Counted from the first letter of the stretch, positions 11,446 to 22,475 are shown. The stretch: 64,000 nt of DNA from Pomphorhynchus laevis (GCA_012934845.2 WNNJ02001629.1:1-64000), one strand, 5' to 3'. Program-made: numbers and translations. Notes: generated by a model from the letters alone, not told the origin.

Positions 11446-12216
11446 TTGAGAAGCGCAAGTGTCGAAGGAGCCTCGGCTTGGCTTACTTCACCAACTTATT
11501 CGAATAACATACTTCTGAACTCACAAGAGTTTGAAGATGCGATAGCAGTGCGATATGCATTGGAGACTAAAACCTTAACTGGCTTTTGCACATGTGGTAT
11601 GGATTTAAATGTAACACATGCATTGTCGTGTAAATGTGAAGGTCTCAATTACATTAGACATAATAAAGTAGTCGATGAAATTATCAAACCGTTAAACGAG
11701 ATCTGTAAACTGGTGACGAAGGAACCTATATTACAGCCAGTTCCGAATCTATAGATTTTGACAGATCGACTACTACAAAAGATAGAGAGGCCAGAGCTGA
11801 CATTTGTTGCAATGGGATATATGGGAATATCTGGGGGCGGTCCTATATGAACGTGTGTGTCTTCAACAATTTAGCATCTTCATATTCCTTAGAGCGCATA
11901 ACTGATCCATTTACATACCACGAAAATCGAAAAAACGCAAAGTACGCAGAAAGAATTACAAGAATTGAGCAAGCGGCATTCCACCCGATGATTTTCTCGA
12001 CAGTTGGAGGAAAAAGGTCCTGTAGCAAATAGTGTGATTAAGCGGATTGCCACTAGACAGGCAGAAAAAGACGTAGATAGGTATGATGACTGTATAAGAA
12101 GAATAAGATCAAACATTTCGATATCTATTGCAAAATCAGTGTCTATGACGCTAAGGAGGAGAAATAACAAAAGTTTCAATCACAACTGGGTAATAAGGAC
12201 TATAACGAAGATATAG
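11446..12216 (+). pseudogene. C-terminal cysteine segment and nuclease-like domain of B2
   Basis: Pieces in three frames give GFCTCGMDLNVTHALSC and HNKVVDEIIKPLN, then RADICCNGIYGN, NVCVFNN and YHENRKNAKYAERITRIEQ, then FHPMIFSTVGG and VIKRIATRQ. These parallel B1's CVCGK, RLDLACTGLFG, FFDVSIFN, YHENRKRAKYVERV and FTPLIISSSGG. The domain is the presumed PD-(D/E)XK-like endonuclease of this family. It carries several frame changes. Confidence 0.65.
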
Positions 12217-12562
12217 GGACAAAAATCTTATATTCTGACATTTATAAGACCCATTTGAGGGTGACTACTAATTTGTAAATAATATTTTGGGTAAAAAAAT
12301 TATTATTAAAAAAAGTTATTATTATTAGTATTGAGTTTGAAATTCTTAGCTGCTAATTAATAACTACTTACAATAAAATAACATACAATCTAAAGTAAAT
12401 ACAAACTTAAACACACAATCGTAAGAAGATCGTTGTATTCAATAAAAACAAGTTAATACAATCAAAACACTCTATCGGCATTCAGCACAACAACTACAAT
12501 CTAAACAACTACACCGAAAATATTTATTAATATTTATAATACTTTTTAACAAAAGTATTATT

Positions 12563-12712
12563 CACAACTGAGTAATAAGGATTTATTGTACGATTATAGT
12601 ATTTTGTATTACAATAACGAAGATATAGGGACAAAAAATATTATATTCTGACATTTAAAATACCCATTTGAGGGTGACTACTAATTTGTAAATAATATTT
12701 TGGGTAAAAAAT
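12563..12712 (+). repeat. second copy of the B2 3' end
   Basis: Repeats B2's terminal region (12,183-12,303): actgagtaataagg, then taacgaagatataggga, then ttgagggtgactactaattt. It has about 34 extra bases between the first two blocks. A severely 5'-truncated second insertion of the same family would explain it. Confidence 0.75.
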
Positions 12713-12798
12713 TAATAATATATAATTAATATATAATAATTAATAATATTTATAATTATTAATAATTAATAATAATTAATAAAGATACGTAATAATAC

Positions 12799-13017
12799 CT
12801 TCTATACATTTATATGTGTCGCAACAGGACCCAGGCTTATTGCTGCCCACGGATAAAAACATCAACGATTGATTCGAACCACATTTAATTGGCTGACATT
12901 TCTTACACTGACATTTTATAGCAGTTGAATTACAACATAGTGGATACTCTAACTTAACTAGCAAACTATCGTCCGGGCATATTTCATTGAATCCATTGCA
13001 CTTCCAACATCGTTCAT
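12799..13017 (-). CDS. CRIM1-like gene, exon with paired-cysteine segment upstream of VWC1
   Basis: A 219-nt exon on the minus strand, acceptor cacatag|AT and donor GAAG|gtatta, phase 1 on both sides, in frame with the exons at 15.9 kb and 2.8 kb. It encodes ERCWKCNG, then CPDDSLLVKLEYPLCC, CQCKKC and SNKPGSCCDTYKCIEG. This corresponds to the segment of CRIM1 just before VWC1 (CP..S......GCC....CEC, then GTPGKCCDVFEC). Having this piece directly before the two VWC exons is the main reason for the CRIM1/CRM-1 call rather than a generic VWC protein. The product would be extracellular. The ORF start at MLVKLEY is artificial; the exon begins 17 codons earlier. Confidence 0.78.
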
Positions 13018-13284
13018 CTATGTGTAAATTGGTAAAGACATTTAATCATACTTATGCCTTAAAATAATAATATTTTTGAATGTAGATAATATAAATGATT
13101 ATATAAAGTACAAAAGAATATCAGTTTGTATACTAAACGAAAATTTAAATGTACTTAATAAACATTTATTTAGTTTGCATACTAAACAAAAATTTAAATG
13201 TATTTTATAAACATTTATTTAATATACATTTGTCTATTACATTATATTTAATAAACAATTTTAATATATGATTCCAACAAAATA

Positions 13285-13600
13285 TCAGCTCAGCTAATTG
13301 AGTATACATAATGAAAATTAAATGATTAAAAATAATAGAATAATTATAAAAAAATCAATAATTGTTATATAAATAATTGTTATCTAAGATTTGATTTTAA
13401 ATTTAAAAGTGAAATTAAAAATAACAGTTATTTTTATGAATTGACTAACAAATAACAACCGATGTGTCAGAATAAGGATTAATTGTCATCAGAAGGAACC
13501 GCTATTCTACCTGGGTTCAGTCCCAATTCCTCGACACATCATAGCAGCGAAGACAAATACATATTAATGACGTATTTCCTCTGTTGAAATTTAATTATCT
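13285..13600 (-). repeat. PLE1 3' unit, nearly complete but diverged
   Basis: Tail motif (cagctaattgagtatacata), AT-rich tail, atgaattgactaac block, atcagaaggaaccgctatt, then ggttcagtccca...catagcag and the atacatattaatgacgtatt block. Several bases in the paired regions have changed without compensation, so the fold is no longer kept in this copy. Confidence 0.7.
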
Positions 13601-13689
13601 AGTATCTTATTATAATATGAAGTATATTATTCTTTTCGTAAATATTTTTAGCTTAAGAGTTTAAATTTATTTTTTATAATATTTCTAAT

Positions 13690-13980
13690 CCTTATTCGAA
13701 TACATCGATATGAGTATGGTCTGGCAAATTCTTAATGATTTGGATCATCCACTTCGTGATTGTCTTCATTTGCGCTCATCCAATATCCTCCGAGGCAAGG
13801 TTTAACCCTGCGACGTGAAAGGATAAGAAAATCACGAGCTGTCCAATTTGATCGGCGAGTTGTATCTCTGTGGAATAGGCTTGGAGAGTCAACAGTGTGC
13901 AGTAGCAATATCAACGAATTCAAAAAGAAATTACGGATGGAGGATGCCATGGGGAAAGCTGCTTTTCCGTATTTGTGATA
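13690..13980 (+). mobile_element. 3' tail of a LINE of the CR1/L2/Jockey type
   Basis: The frame at 13,760-13,978 ends with FDRRVVSLWNRLGESTVCSSNINEFKKKL, the signature C-terminal tail of many non-LTR ORF2 proteins (F..R....WN.LP......S...FK..L). Upstream bases give VWQILNDLDHPL in another frame. Only the last ~100 codons remain. It lies in the first CRIM1-like intron, just after a PLE1 3' unit. Confidence 0.65.
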
Positions 13981-14284
13981 CTTTTATTATATTTTCTTTT
14001 TTTCTGCAGTGAACCAGCCAATTAAGCCATGCTTTTATGTGCTGTTGAAACATTAATAATAATCTTATATTATATATTTGACAATTTATAAAAATTGACT
14101 TTGATTTTTAATTTCAATTTGAAATTTTATAGCATTTTTATTTCATAAAATTATGAAATCTTATATAATGTTTTATATTTATTTATAATTATTTATAATT
14201 AAAATACGTATACTCATTTATCTGATGTGATTTATATATTTTACTATTTTCTGTTTGATTGCATTTTTATAGTAACCTAGTTTA

Positions 14285-14923
14285 AAATATGCATCTATTA
14301 AATTATTTAAATGATTTTGAAGAAAGTTAATATCATAGAAATTCCATTATTTAATAAATCATATTTTATATTATATAGTATGAATGTTCATGCAAAAGTA
14401 TGTTTCTTTTAAATTTTTTGATATTTACGATATTAAAAATTAAGTTAAAAATAGTTTTAATTGATGATAATTTAGATGCATAACTTGTTAACCATCAATA
14501 TTAGTTATCTTAAGAATAAGGCTATCTGGGTAAATTTGTTCGCTTATTAAATAAAAATTATTAGAGTTAAATACTCATATATATTCAATATCAAAACATA
14601 TTATTTATATAATCTAGATTTATTTTTACACAGCTTTATTTATTTTACACTTATTAAGCTTTATCTTTATAAAGCTTAATAAGTCGGCTATAATTGGGCT
14701 AATATTACCTTCCATTGAAACATATTTTTTGTCTAAATATAGATGTCCCTACTTTTAAATAATTTTGATTTATCAAAATATTTAAAGATTCTAATAATTC
14801 AATTTTATCCATATATTTATATTTACTTGATGGTTTAATTTTGTTAAGCAGGCGTGATATATCTTCTCTGAATATATATAGCATTTTGATAGCATTTTCC
14901 TTAATTCATTATTTTAAATTCTA
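14285..14923 (-). mobile_element. PLE1 remnant, heavily decayed
   Basis: On minus, DNA matches run through the PLE1 RT: the block before the active site (tatttatatttacttgatgg region), the GGN..P region around 14,700, the YIDD region around 14,580 and the KDDIFKF / NEILRIATI region at 14,320-14,400. No long frame survives. The upstream end (14,884-14,923) encodes ELRKMLSK, which belongs much earlier in the protein, so an internal deletion joins the two. Confidence 0.7.
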
Positions 14924-14940
14924 TATATATAAAGGGTAAT

Positions 14941-15215
14941 TCTGTTTTTTCGAGCTTTAAACATTGTTTAAGCGTGTGTTAAGGTGCCTATGGATGATTA
15001 TTAAATTCACGGTACTGATGAGCTCCGTTAGAGCGAAACGCGTCTACCGTTGTTGAAGTTTGTCGTCACACATAGTATGACTGGGCATACGTAGCGACTT
15101 TGAATATTGCAAGAATAATTCGGTTCTATTTCTTGGTCTGATTAGAATATATAGTATGCTGCCTTGTGTTTATGCCTCCTTGTGAGGAAAACATAATGAT
15201 TTATTCACGAGTACG
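14941..15215 (+). repeat. hammerhead-bearing repeat, copy 1
   Basis: About 270 bp that recurs at 24.06-24.29 kb. After the ribozyme both copies share gaagtttgtcgtcac, catagtatgactggg, gaataattcggttctat, tgtttatgcctc and gatttatt.acgagt. The segment is flanked by a 40-bp near-identical direct repeat (14,884-14,923 and 15,416-15,455; one mismatch), which is PLE1 coding sequence on the opposite strand. Confidence 0.75.
15008..15052 (+). ncRNA. type I hammerhead ribozyme with minimal stem III
   Basis: All core elements are present. Stem I pairs CGGTA (15,010-15,014) with TACCG (15,045-15,049). CTGATGA is at 15,015-15,021. Stem II pairs GCTC (15,022-15,025) with GAGC (15,031-15,034) around a CGTTA loop. 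GAAA is at 15,035-15,038. A very short stem III holds the palindrome CGCG, and GTC precedes the cleavage site (after C15,044). Hammerheads with such minimal stem III are known from Penelope-like elements, where they are thought to work as dimers and process element RNA. No conserved base is missing. Confidence 0.9.
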
Positions 15216-15239
15216 TGAATAAGTAAGTACTTTATACGT

Positions 15240-15740
15240 ATCTTTATTAATTTTATCTTTCCTTTTATAATTGTTTGTTATTTTCATTTTCTCTCTAATG
15301 TTTATCTTTGATGTATTTAAGCTTTTACTATTAATGAGTTTACCAAAGCTTAAGTCATTATATACGAATTGTAAATTTTATTTCTATTGTTATTATTTGA
15401 TCTATATTTATACCCTTTTGATAGCATTTTCCTTAATTCATTATTTTCAATTCTAGATGTATGGGTACATATATGTTCATTTATTTCATCAGAATTAAGA
15501 CTTTTGCGATTAAGACTTATTCAGTTTCTATGATGTTTCTAACATTATCCTTACATATATCATATTATTAATTTGATCTTTCCTTATTTCTGTTTAATCA
15601 TCTTTTTAAATTTTAATCTTAGATGTATTTAACTTTTTAGTTAACTAACATTTTTACCTGCGCTGATGTTTAAACTCCTATTAACATAAAATTTACTAAA
15701 ATTAGATAAAATTTCATTCTATTCATTTAATTTACTGTGA
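15240..15740 (-). mobile_element. PLE1 remnant, N-terminal region
   Basis: On the minus strand the segment near 15,410-15,470 encodes IENNELRKMLSKGYKYRS, matching the L..LLSKG.K.R motif found near the N-terminus of PLE RT proteins. Flanking sequence is decayed. It lies just 5' (PLE sense) of the hammerhead-bearing segment. Confidence 0.55.
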
Positions 15741-15850
15741 ATTTCATTGAATAATGCCGCGTAATTATTTTTGGACGATTTTTCGATTTTTCTCGTGTCA
15801 AATAAAAATTTGATACGAGAAAACCCATTATATATTAATTTAATGTTTAC

Positions 15851-16220
15851 CTGTAAATATCTCGGTTATGCAATCTGTTGTCGGAGTGCCATCTTGTTTG
15901 AGGCGACATTTAGGAATGTTTGTTGAACAGTTGTTGCAATCTGAGGAGGTTTGCACTGTTGTAACGAAAGGCATCAATTCTGAAGTGCTTTTAAGTTCGT
16001 TGTCATTTTGACTTTTTATTATTTTATCAACAGCTAATGGATTATCTGTTGACGTATTAGAAGAATCGTTATCTAATGAATAATCGTCATCTATTACATT
16101 CGTCGATTGTAATGCATCCTTTTGAAGGGCATCACTATCAGTGACACTTGAAGCTTTTTCATATAGATAAATGATATAAATAATTGCACACCAAGTTTGA
16201 AAGTTTAGGAAATGCCGCAT
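15851..16220 (-). CDS. CRIM1-like gene, first coding exon with signal peptide
   Basis: The ATG at 16,220 has an in-frame TAA two codons upstream, so it is the natural start. Residues 1-25 (MRHFLNFQTWCAIIYIIYLY + EKASS) form a plausible signal peptide. Residues 26-90 are acidic and Ser/Thr/Asn-rich, including DDDYSLDNDSSNTSTDN. Residues 91-123 bring cysteines (CNNCSTNIPKC, TTDC). The exon ends at a donor (ACAG|gtaaac) in phase 1, which fits the acceptor at 13,017 exactly. The IGFBP domain that follows the signal peptide in vertebrate CRIM1 is absent. I infer a secreted or membrane-anchored BMP-pathway protein. The assignment of this exon rests on phase and on the absence of other candidates. 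Confidence 0.65.
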
Positions 16221-16639
16221 AACTTATCTGTGCTGTAGACATTTCATTCAGATGATTTCATCTGCAATTGATTGTCATAGAAAGAGGATAGTCAATCCTT
16301 ATCGTATTTACAAACTACCTGAACGACATGATATTGATATTCTAAATAGAAATAGGACTATAAACATTATACTTTTAATATACACGGTATAAATTCATTG
16401 TATAATTAAATTTTATAAATTTAGATATAAGCTTTTTATATAAATAACTTTCAATTAGACAAAAATTTAATTGTTTACTTAAAATATTATTATTTTTCTC
16501 TAAATTTTAACATAATAAAATATCGATGATTTTTATTTAATTGTTTGATAATAGGGAAGTCAAAGCAATAATATATTTATATCCTATAATATATTAATAT
16601 ATGTACTATATGTGCTGTACTGCACTATACTATATGTAC
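16221..16639. other. upstream region of the CRIM1-like gene
   Basis: AT-rich DNA upstream of the start codon. It presumably holds the 5' UTR and promoter; I see no convincing core promoter motif. Confidence 0.35.
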
Positions 16640-18430
16640 CATATATTAAGTGATAGGTAAGCGCCCGGGATCATCTAGAATCAAATCGTGGCGTTTTGAA
16701 GATATGGAAGCCGTTATAATCTCGAAGATACGGCTTCTCGAATTAACGACAATTGAAAACACATGGAACAAGACTAGACATATAGTGCATACCATAGCAG
16801 ATAAGACACCCGGCCATAGCAAAGCCGGCAAAAAATGCATTGAGCTTGATACTTAGCTCTGGACGGAAGATGTGAAGGAAAAGTCAAAGACAAGAAACGA
16901 CTATTTCATTCCTATCTCAGTGACAATACACATGTCAATTGGAATGAATACCAGTAAGCCAAGAGAAAAGCTAAAACGATCGTTTGGTTGCCGGAGTGAT
17001 CCACTAGGATAAAGTACAACAAATACTAAATATACGGGATGGCGAGCTGGACCTATTTCGGCTTGTGAAGCACAGCATTCAAAACACGCAAGGCCTCGAA
17101 AAGTTTTACTGCATCAGTAGAAGGAACAGTAAGCTAATCATTAATCAATCGAAAGTTCAAGAGAGATGGCGTGATCACTTTAACGAATCTCGAATGAAGA
17201 GTTTGCACACATCCCGATATTGTAATTTGCAGTAACGTCCGGTCCAATATCTCAAATAAGCATATACAAAGTGGATGAAGCACTAAAGCATATGACGCAG
17301 AGCAAAGCCTCTGACCTAGATGGCATTGCAACTGAGCTCTGGAAAGTCTAAGGCTGGAACCCGATCTCGTAGCTTACCAATTTCTTCAACATGATCATTG
17401 ATGAACAAAGACTATCAAACGACTGGCAGAGCATACCACCATACCGATATGGAAATAAAAGGGAATCCAGCATATTACTTTAGCTACTCTTCAATTCGAT
17501 TGATCTCGCAAACTATAAAGATATTTGAGCGAATAATCTACAAGCGTATCCGAGATATCGTTGATATTTCCATCAATGAAACAGGATTTGTCAAACATTG
17601 TGGCACTAATGATGCCATTCACGCAGCAGATTGATCTTCGAAGAGCATATGGATAAAAATCAACTTATTCATGCTGGCAACGGACAACAAGAACGATCTC
17701 GATAAATTAACTAAAGTGTGGAATAACCGACTCGCACATTACGGACTACGATTTAATCTAGAGAAGACCGAATGCATCACAGCAGATCAGAAGGAAAGTG
17801 GTTCAATCAATATCAACGGCATCGATTTGCTGCCCACGGGTAAGTTCAAGTACCTCGAAACCATACTTTCGACAAGCGACGATCAATGTCATGAAATTAC
17901 GGCACGAATCAACACAACGTGAATAAAATGGCGAGCGACGACAACCGTTTTATGTGAACGTCGAATTTAATACCACTCGAAGTCAACGATCTACCGCTTA
18001 GTCATCCGTATTGTGGCCATGTATTGAACAGAGTGCTTGTCTATTACCAAAGCAACGGAACGACGTCTAGCAGTCATGGAGACCAAAATGCTGCTATGAA
18101 TTAGTGGACTAACGCGTCATGATTACTTCAGAAATGTGAAAATCCTTTAAAGTACGGAGTTACCCCAATCGTATCCATAATGCAAGGGGCAGACTCCAAT
18201 GGTACGGCCACGTGTTGCGGGATGAAAACTGCTCCCTCGTAAAGGCTGATTGGTGCATGAAATCGGAGGCAAGCGCCCGAATGGTTGACCAAAACAACAA
18301 TGGCTGGATGACCTACACAGAACTCAATGCCTTTGGACTTCACCTGGATTAGGCTTTAAATATGCCAAAATAGAGAACCAAATCCTACATAGTCGACCCC
18401 GCCTCAAAGCAGGATAAAGGCTAAATAAAA
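16640..18430 (+). mobile_element. old RTE-type LINE, decayed
   Basis: Scattered frames give IENTWNKTRHIVHTIADKT, then IRLISQTIKIFERIIYKRIR with GFVKHCGTNDAIHA (RT core), LTKVWNNRLAHYGLRFNLEK, FKYLETILS, ITARINTT, METKMLL and, near the end, RPRLKAG. They line up in order with the unbroken RTE copy at 41.3-42.9 kb (MKIFERVLDKRIRDS, GFVRNCGAIDAIHS, WHDRLAQFGLKLN, FKYLGSVIS, METKMLRW). Motifs A to C of the palm are largely lost. Many stops and frame changes mark it as much older than that copy. It lies upstream of the CRIM1-like gene. Confidence 0.75.
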
Positions 18431-21234
18431 AAGAATAATATATGTACTCTTTATCTTATTAAATATTATTCATATAATCATTTAATATATTTAATATATA
18501 AATATATTAAATATTATTATGTAAATAGTATTATAATAATATATTAATATAATGTTAATAAAAAGAAATTTAATAAAACCCACTTAGCCTCTCAACTTTG
18601 GGGTAAATAACAAGCATTACAAAAAATAAATTCGTTAATGCTTTTACAAAGGGGAAATAAAAATAGTGGATAAGTCTATCAGTTGAGATTTGTGTTAATT
18701 TTCAGTTTTCATGTGATATAAGTATGAATCAGGCAGTGCAAATATCGACATATCAATCTCCGATGAGCTCCTATTGCTTAGAAATAACATATTAATGTTT
18801 AATATTATCTTCATTAAAGTAAATTTTTAAATTTTAATAAATATTACTAAATATTATATGTTACCAAATAAATATTACTAAATATTACTTAAAGTATATA
18901 TTTTAAATATACTGAGTTGTATTTTTAAAATATTAAAATATTTTCTTTATTGAAAAATTGTTCTATTTGTGAATTAATATAATAATTTATAGCAAATCCA
19001 TGATATGTCATAAGAAAAATTAATTAACAAAAAATATCCTATAAATTCAAATTTAAATGAAATCTTAATTAAATGTTTACTAAAATTAACTTTTAACTAT
19101 TAATATTTATTGATAATATTTAACGTTAATATTATATTAATATTAACAAATAAAATAAATTATTTAAATTCCAAATTTGAAAAATATGAAATACTAAATA
19201 TTTTTCAAATATTTCAAATTTGAAAAATTTATAATACTAAAACAATGGAATTGAGCTAATTTCTAATAATTCAATTTTATTAAATTACCTTATATTTTAT
19301 ATACTTCGGCTCATTTTATAAAAGTTTCCTTTTGCTGTTATTCTATTTTAGATAAGCGTTTCATATTATTATTTAAATTATATTGTTAAGAAAATATTAT
19401 TATTAGAATTCATGAAAAAAAATATTTTTTGTTAGGCAAATGCTTTGATTTACAAATTCACTAATTAGAAAATGTACGCAATTAGAAAATGTACGCAATA
19501 TAATTTATATATTTTTTTTGTTTCATAAATTAAAATTAGACGATAAAATTTTAGGCAAATTACCTGAAACATTATAATTCAATTCGCTTTTGCTATAACT
19601 TAGAAAGTTTTGACATGGAAAAGTAATGTATCTACTATATTGTCTGTGTTGCAGTGATTTTAAGGTGTCTAGTCTTTTTTAATTTGGACGGTATAAAATA
19701 AAAGATGGGATCCGTGTTTGTGAAATGTGTAATGCATTATACGCAATGAGTTATTTCTTGAATAAAATGCAAATATTTTTCTTGTGAAGTTAGTTTTCTT
19801 CTGCTTTTTTTAATTGTTTACTTTGACCATAACTCGGTCGTAATCAAGCGGAATCGGGTTTAAAATCATACCGCTTGTTTCAGCTCGTTAATTATTGTGA
19901 CGTCCAACCCGTTAACAATGAAACAACCGTGAAATATTATCATCATCGATGATATTAAAACAATCTAACATTCTGTTTCGCTACAATATTTGATGTTGTC
20001 GTCAACCTTTTCAAGTCATCAAACTGGTTTACTGTTTTTGATTCACTTTTTTTAACTGAATCAGAACTCAAAAAATACTTATTGGGAGCGTGCTGTTGCA
20101 CTCCTCCACTTTAAACAATGAAGAAAAACTTGAAGAAAAATTACTCCAATATTGATTGTGTAAGATCTATCACGATGTTTCAAACATCATACTTTTTCCA
20201 TGATTTACTGTGTTGCATGATCTCAATTATATCATGCGCATCAAGGCTTTTTCTGTGCTATGTGAAAATTTTATCAAATGTTAAGAATAGATTATAGAAT
20301 AGATTAGCATCTAATGGCTCAACTGTGAATTGAGTTTAATCATCTTGTGATACAATCATTGATTTATCGAGTGATGAAATAATAAATAATAATAATTAAA
20401 TTATATTAAAAGATATTATAATATTTTATTAATTCTGCTTCAAAACTCCAAATTTTAAAAGATTGATCGCTCATTTCTAATCTTATACTATTATATCGTT
20501 TAGTACTTAATTAAAAAATTTGCAAAATTTTAAATAAAAAAATAGATCAAGATCAGGTATTTTTAATATTTACATTTCTAATTTTATCTTTAAAAACATT
20601 TAAAAATTTACAATTGATACTTTTATATTAAATTGAAGATTAATGTTAAAGTAATTAGTTAAATTTTTGTAATTTCATAATTTTAAAGCTCAGGCTAATG
20701 ATTTATAAGGAATTTAAGGATCTAATTTAAGTATTTACATATTAATATAATATATTAAGTATTTATTTGTGTATTGAATAGAAGGATAATCTTGGTATGT
20801 ATAGAAAGTGTAGAAATATTCAAATAGATAAGTTTAGAATAAATTTAAAATAAAATATACAAGTTTAAAAAATAATAAGAATTTAAAAAATAAATCTTTA
20901 TAAAATTCGAAAAATTTAGTTAATAAGATATAATTAATAAATATTAATGTATATAAAGATATACATTTTATTAATGCATATACTCATATTTGTCAAATAT
21001 ATATAGTTCATTAAAAATTTAATCATAGTTGATCCTTAATCTTTAAAATATATCAAACTAAGTTCTCTATTTTCGACTATAGAGCTTTAGTATTGCTTAC
21101 ATTAACCAAAATGTTAAATCAAAACATTTGGTTTCAAATTAAAACGCAAACTATATTTAGTATAAGCAACATTTAAAATACGTATAATTTTTTGAATTAA
21201 TACAATAATATGTTGCTACAATTTGTATTTATTG

Positions 21235-21500
21235 ACACAAGCAGGTTTAAACCTGCATGTTTTATCACAACCTTGTTGGGAAGCTTAACCCGGAATGCGC
21301 CCACCACAGACGCCTAGCATCCAATGAGGCGTTTTGACCTTAGTCTACTCATAACTACATGATGGTACATCAGTGTGGTTCTGTAGCTACACAACTTCGA
21401 ATGTACTTGATTCTTAGTAGGCCTCTGAAAGGAAATCGTTAAGCGCAATCGTTAAACTATCCTGTTTGTGCCAGTAAGTAAAAGTTGTAGCGAAATTCTT
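21235..21500. other. GC-richer island of unknown nature
   Basis: About 265 bp of mixed-composition DNA in an AT-rich setting. It begins with a perfect palindrome (gcaggtttaaacctgc). I find no ORF, splice-bounded exon, RT motif or convincing tRNA boxes. It could be a SINE-like element or an RNA gene. Confidence 0.3.
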
Positions 21501-22092
21501 TTCGATTAATGGAGAGTCACAAGTAATTGGATAATAATATTATTATTAAAAATACAAATTATGTATTATTTGCAATATTGTAGATATCTAAAGTGTTAAA
21601 TTGTTAGATTAAATTGTTAAATTGTTAATGTAGTAATCGCTTCAAAAATTTAATTTATAAAAGACTAAATTTTAAAAACCGGATAAATTTACTTGAATAT
21701 GAGATTATGAGATTCAAACAAGTCGTAAATTGCAGAATAATAAATAAAGCACTGCTTCTCATGTAAACTAATAATTTATATAAAACGCTATCGTTATTCA
21801 ATTACTTACTTTTTACCATAAGGCGTCTGCCCGTAATTTCAGTGTTTCAATGTTTAAAAACATCAGTAAAGCAGTTCATAACTATCAGTTTGCAGAACAC
21901 TTTTGCATAGTGCAAAATAAAAGCATTTACCTGCTTTCTTCGGTTAAAATGTTTCTGTCAAAACAAAAAATTAACAAGAAACCTCTGTAATCTTCTTCAT
22001 CGCTTTATTCCGAATTTAAAACTAATGAGAATGATAATGAAATCAGCGAAATAAACGGAACATCATTTTTATTTGCTCCTTACTCATTCTTT

Positions 22093-22131
22093 AACATTCA
22101 ACGATTTTGTCTAGCAAAATCGTTGAATGTT
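22093..22131. repeat. perfect 17-bp hairpin, 5-nt loop
   Basis: Arms 22,093-22,109 (aacattcaacgattttg) and 22,115-22,131 are exact reverse complements around tctag. Confidence 0.85.
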
Positions 22132-22329
22132 ACATTCTTTTACAAGAAAAAATAAAAATTGAAGTTTCTTAAATTTTACATTTGCATTTTTGTTATAGAA
22201 AATAAAGCATTTACAAAAAAGTTATTATAACGTTATAATTTTAAAATTAAGATTCATACATAATTAACATAATTAATTCATACTGAATTAATACATAATT
22301 AATATATAATTAATCATACATAATTAATT

Positions 22330-22475
22330 ATATTCATTCAAAATTAAGATTCAGATCTTCTAACTGAGTCATAATGAATATCTGTAATATCAGGTTTCGG
22401 CCATTTTTCCTCTGCACAAAATAGCAGCGGGGCCAATTACATGCTAATGACGTATTCCTCTGATGAAATTTGCTT
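22330..22475 (-). repeat. PLE1 3' unit, fragment
   Basis: Contains a tail motif (agatcttctaactgagtc), atcaggtttcggcc, atagcagcggggcc and acatgctaatgacgtatt. The middle portion is missing. Confidence 0.65.

Larger units (their letters stand above)
8946..12303 (+). mobile_element. B2: RT plus restriction-like nuclease retroelement with N-terminal CXC-like module
   Basis: A near full-length but decayed plus-strand relative of B1. It encodes an N-terminal cysteine module, a long linker ending in ARYLQ..., the RT, a CTCG/HALSC cysteine segment and the nuclease-like C-terminus. A 3' untranslated tail of about 90 bp ends near gtaaataatattttgggt. Several frame changes break it. It starts exactly where a PLE1 3' unit is interrupted (ctatcaggttt), a likely insertion site. 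It sits in the CRIM1-like intron, opposite in strand to the host gene. Confidence 0.8.
18431..22329. other. AT-rich gene-free stretch
   Basis: Nearly 4 kb with no exon, RT motif or long ORF. It contains one GC-richer island (21,235-21,500) and one perfect hairpin (22,093-22,131), listed separately. Duplicated short words such as tagaaaatgtacgcaat (near 19,470-19,498) occur but no clear family. Confidence 0.5.

Noticed and set aside
21235-21500. A tRNA or tRNA-derived SINE
   Set aside because: No convincing A box, and the only B-box-like string (acttcgaatg) lacks the flanking stem.
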